The translations under genes were made by a program, and so were the position numbers. Shown here in pieces: positions 61,956 through 64,000 of a stretch of DNA of 64,000 nucleotides. Position 1 is the stretch's first letter. Each line of letters opens with the position of its first letter. The stretch covers positions 1-64,000 of the forward strand of contig WJYK01000017.1 in the NCBI GenBank assembly GCA_009668225.1, read 5' to 3'. This stretch comes from Enterobacteriaceae bacterium RIT693. Its GTDB lineage: Bacteria > Pseudomonadota > Gammaproteobacteria > Enterobacterales > Enterobacteriaceae. A model generated the notes under the pieces. That model had not been told where the DNA came from and made no database searches. It was given only the letters and a program-made list of their open reading frames with translations.

Positions 61956-64000
61956 ATGATGAATGATTCGCTTTGCCGCATTATTGCGGGTGAGCTTCAG
62001 GCCAGAAACGAACAGGTAGAAGCTGCCGTTCGCCTGCTGGATGAAGGGAATACCGTGCCGTTTATCGCACGTTATCGTAAGGAAGTCACCGGCGGTCTGG
62101 ATGACACGCAACTGCGTCAACTGGAGACTCGTCTTAGCTACCTGCGCGAGCTGGAAGAGCGCCGCCAGACCATCCTCAAATCCATTGCCGATCAGGGCAA
62201 ACTGAGCGACGAGCTTGCCGGCGCCATCAACGGCACGCTGAGCAAAACCGAACTCGAAGATCTTTACCTGCCGTATAAACCCAAGCGCCGCACCCGCGGG
62301 CAAATCGCCATTGAAGCAGGCCTTGAGCCGCTGGCTGATTTGCTGTGGAACGAGCCTTCCCACGACCCGGAGCAGGAAGCCGCACGCTTTGTTGATGCAG
62401 ACAAAGGCGTTGCCGATACCAAAGCCGCGCTGGACGGCGCACGCTACATCCTGATGGAGCGTTTCGCCGAAGACGCCGCGCTGCTGGCTAAAGTCCGCGA
62501 TTACCTGTGGAAAAATGCGCATCTGGTCTCGGCCGTTGTGAGCGGCAAGGAGGAAGAAGGCGCGAAATTCCGCGACTATTTTTCCCACCACGAAGCGATT
62601 GCCACCATTCCTTCCCACCGCGCGCTGGCCATGTTCCGCGGGCGCAACGAAGGCGTATTACAGCTGTCGCTGAACGCTGACCCTCAGTTTGATGAGCCGC
62701 CGCGTGAAAGCTACTGCGAACAGCTGATTACCAAACATTTGGATCTTCGCCTGAACAATGCGCCTGCCGATAGCTGGCGTAAAGCCGTCGTCAGTTGGAC
62801 CTGGCGCATCAAAGTGCTGATGCACCTTGAAACCGAGCTGATGGGCACGGTACGCGAGCGCGCGGAAGACGAAGCGATTAACGTCTTCGCCCGCAACCTT
62901 CATGATCTGTTGATGGCGGCTCCGGCTGGCCTGCGTGCCACAATGGGCCTCGATCCGGGCCTGCGTACCGGCGTGAAGGTCGCAGTAGTTGACGCCACCG
63001 GCAAGCTGGTTGCTACCGATACCATTTATCCGCATACCGGCCAGGCGGCAAAAGCCGCTATCGCCGTTGCTGCGCTTTGCGAAAAGCATAACGTCGAGCT
63101 GGTTGCCATTGGCAACGGCACCGCGTCCCGTGAAACCGAGCGTTTCTTCCTCGACGTACAGAAGCAGTTCCCGAAAGTCACGGCACAAAAGGTCATCGTC
63201 AGCGAAGCGGGCGCGTCCGTCTATTCAGCTTCCGAGCTGGCGGCGCTGGAGTTTCCTGACCTGGATGTTTCTATCCGCGGTGCAGTTTCGATCGCTCGCC
63301 GCCTGCAGGATCCGCTGGCCGAGCTGGTGAAAATCGATCCGAAATCTATCGGCGTCGGCCAGTATCAGCATGACGTCAGCCAGGCTCAGCTGGCGAAAAA
63401 GCTCGATGCGGTAGTGGAAGACTGCGTAAACGCCGTTGGCGTGGATCTGAACACGGCTTCCGTGCCGCTGCTGACGCGCGTTGCTGGCCTGACCCGCATG
63501 ATGGCGCAGAATATCGTCAGCTGGCGTGACGAGAATGGCCGCTTCCAGAATCGCCAGCAGCTGCTGAAAGTTAGCCGTCTGGGGCCAAAAGCCTTCGAGC
63601 AATGCGCGGGCTTCCTGCGTATTAACCACGGCGATAACCCGCTGGATGCCTCAACCGTTCACCCGGAAGCCTATCCGGTCGTCGAGCGCATCCTGGCCGC
63701 AACCCAGCAGGCGCTACAGAATCTGATGGGTAACAGCAGCGAGCTGCGCGATCTGAAAGCCAGCCAGTTTACCGATGAACGTTTCGGGGTTCCTACCGTG
63801 ACGGACATTATTAAAGAGTTGGAAAAGCCGGGTCGCGACCCGCGCCCTGAGTTTAAAACCGCGCAGTTTGCCGAAGGCGTGGAAACCATGAACGACCTGA
63901 CGCCGGGCATGGTGCTGGAAGGGGCGGTGACCAACGTCACCAACTTCGGTGCGTTTGTGGATATCGGCGTACATCAGGATGGGCTGGTTCACATCTCGTC
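61956..64000 (+). CDS. yhgF: Tex (YhgF) RNA-binding transcription accessory protein, partial (cut by window end)
   Basis: Starts [20 protein letters not shown] at 61956 and stays open for 681 codons to the end of the window; the family is about 770-780 residues, so the last 90 or so (rest of the S1 domain and basic tail) are missing. Visible parts: the helical Tex-like N-domain (about 1-190), a YqgF/RuvC-like domain (about 325-450, with [19 protein letters not shown]), a helix-hairpin-helix pair (near 500-560, with [17 protein letters not shown]), and the start of the S1 domain (from about 650, [19 protein letters not shown]). Tex binds RNA and affects transcription and virulence genes in several bacteria. 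It follows greB by 111 bases. Confidence 0.97.
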   Translation, partial: MMNDSLCRIIAGELQARNEQVEAAVRLLDEGNTVPFIARYRKEVTGGLDDTQLRQLETRLSYLRELEERRQTILKSIADQGKLSDELAGAINGTLSKTELEDLYLPYKPKRRTRGQIAIEAGLEPLADLLWNEPSHDPEQEAARFVDADKGVADTKAALDGARYILMERFAEDAALLAKVRDYLWKNAHLVSAVVSGKEEEGAKFRDYFSHHEAIATIPSHRALAMFRGRNEGVLQLSLNADPQFDEPPRESYCEQLITKHLDLRLNNAPADSWRKAVVSWTWRIKVLMHLETELMGTVRERAEDEAINVFARNLHDLLMAAPAGLRATMGLDPGLRTGVKVAVVDATGKLVATDTIYPHTGQAAKAAIAVAALCEKHNVELVAIGNGTASRETERFFLDVQKQFPKVTAQKVIVSEAGASVYSASELAALEFPDLDVSIRGAVSIARRLQDPLAELVKIDPKSIGVGQYQHDVSQAQLAKKLDAVVEDCVNAVGVDLNTASVPLLTRVAGLTRMMAQNIVSWRDENGRFQNRQQLLKVSRLGPKAFEQCAGFLRINHGDNPLDASTVHPEAYPVVERILAATQQALQNLMGNSSELRDLKASQFTDERFGVPTVTDIIKELEKPGRDPRPEFKTAQFAEGVETMNDLTPGMVLEGAVTNVTNFGAFVDIGVHQDGLVHIS

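Overview
The window is a block of the core chromosome of an enterobacterium (order Enterobacterales, most likely family Enterobacteriaceae). Nearly every gene can be matched by order, length and sequence to the str-crp-nir-dam-ompB segment of Escherichia coli K-12, but protein divergence and several gene gains and losses show it is not E. coli itself. The genus (for example Enterobacter, Kosakonia, Cedecea or a relative) cannot be fixed from the sequence alone. There are no rRNA or tRNA genes, no insertion sequences, no prophage and no CRISPR array.

Layout. (1) 1-5.2 kb, minus strand: the str operon (rpsL, rpsG, fusA, start of tufA) with its promoter, preceded by yheO-tusDCB for tRNA 2-thiolation. 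(2) 5.5-12.3 kb: fkpA, slyX, slyD, yheV, kefG-kefB and yheS, covering proline isomerases, glutathione-gated K+ efflux and an ABC-F protein. (3) 12.3-20.7 kb: a LysE-type exporter absent from this site in E. coli, then yheT-yheU, prkB, yhfA, crp, yhfK, argD and pabA. (4) 20.7-29.6 kb: ppiA, tsgA, a cytosine deaminase gene (codA), then the nitrite reductase operon nirBDC-cysG with recognisable FNR and NarL/NarP sites. (5) 29.7-37.2 kb, minus strand: the uncharacterised eight-gene yhfZYXW-php-yhfUTS operon. (6) 37.3-43.7 kb, minus strand: the aroK-aroB-damX-dam-rpe-gph-trpS superoperon. (7) 44-47.4 kb: hofMNOPQ (DNA-uptake type IV pilus assembly proteins), divergent from mrcA (PBP1a). (8) 50-64 kb: nudE, igaA-yrfG-hslR-hslO, yhgE, pckA, envZ-ompR, greB and the first part of tex (yhgF), cut by the window end.

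Differences from E. coli K-12 gene order: fic-yhfG are missing between pabA and ppiA; yhfL and the fructoselysine operon (frl) are missing between cysG and yhfS; codA stands alone between tsgA and nirB; and a LysE-family gene sits between yheS and yheT. Dispersed small repeats occupy several junctions. The most notable is a 52-55 bp hairpin element present three times (upstream of yheO, downstream of cysG, downstream of hslO) with conserved bases outside the hairpin.

No clearly new multi-gene system such as a defence island is visible. The best candidate for undescribed biology is the yhf operon: two different PLP-fold enzymes, a phosphotriesterase-like metal hydrolase, a phosphopentomutase-like enzyme, a membrane protein, a DUF2620 protein and two regulators, all tightly coupled. 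The hairpin element is second.
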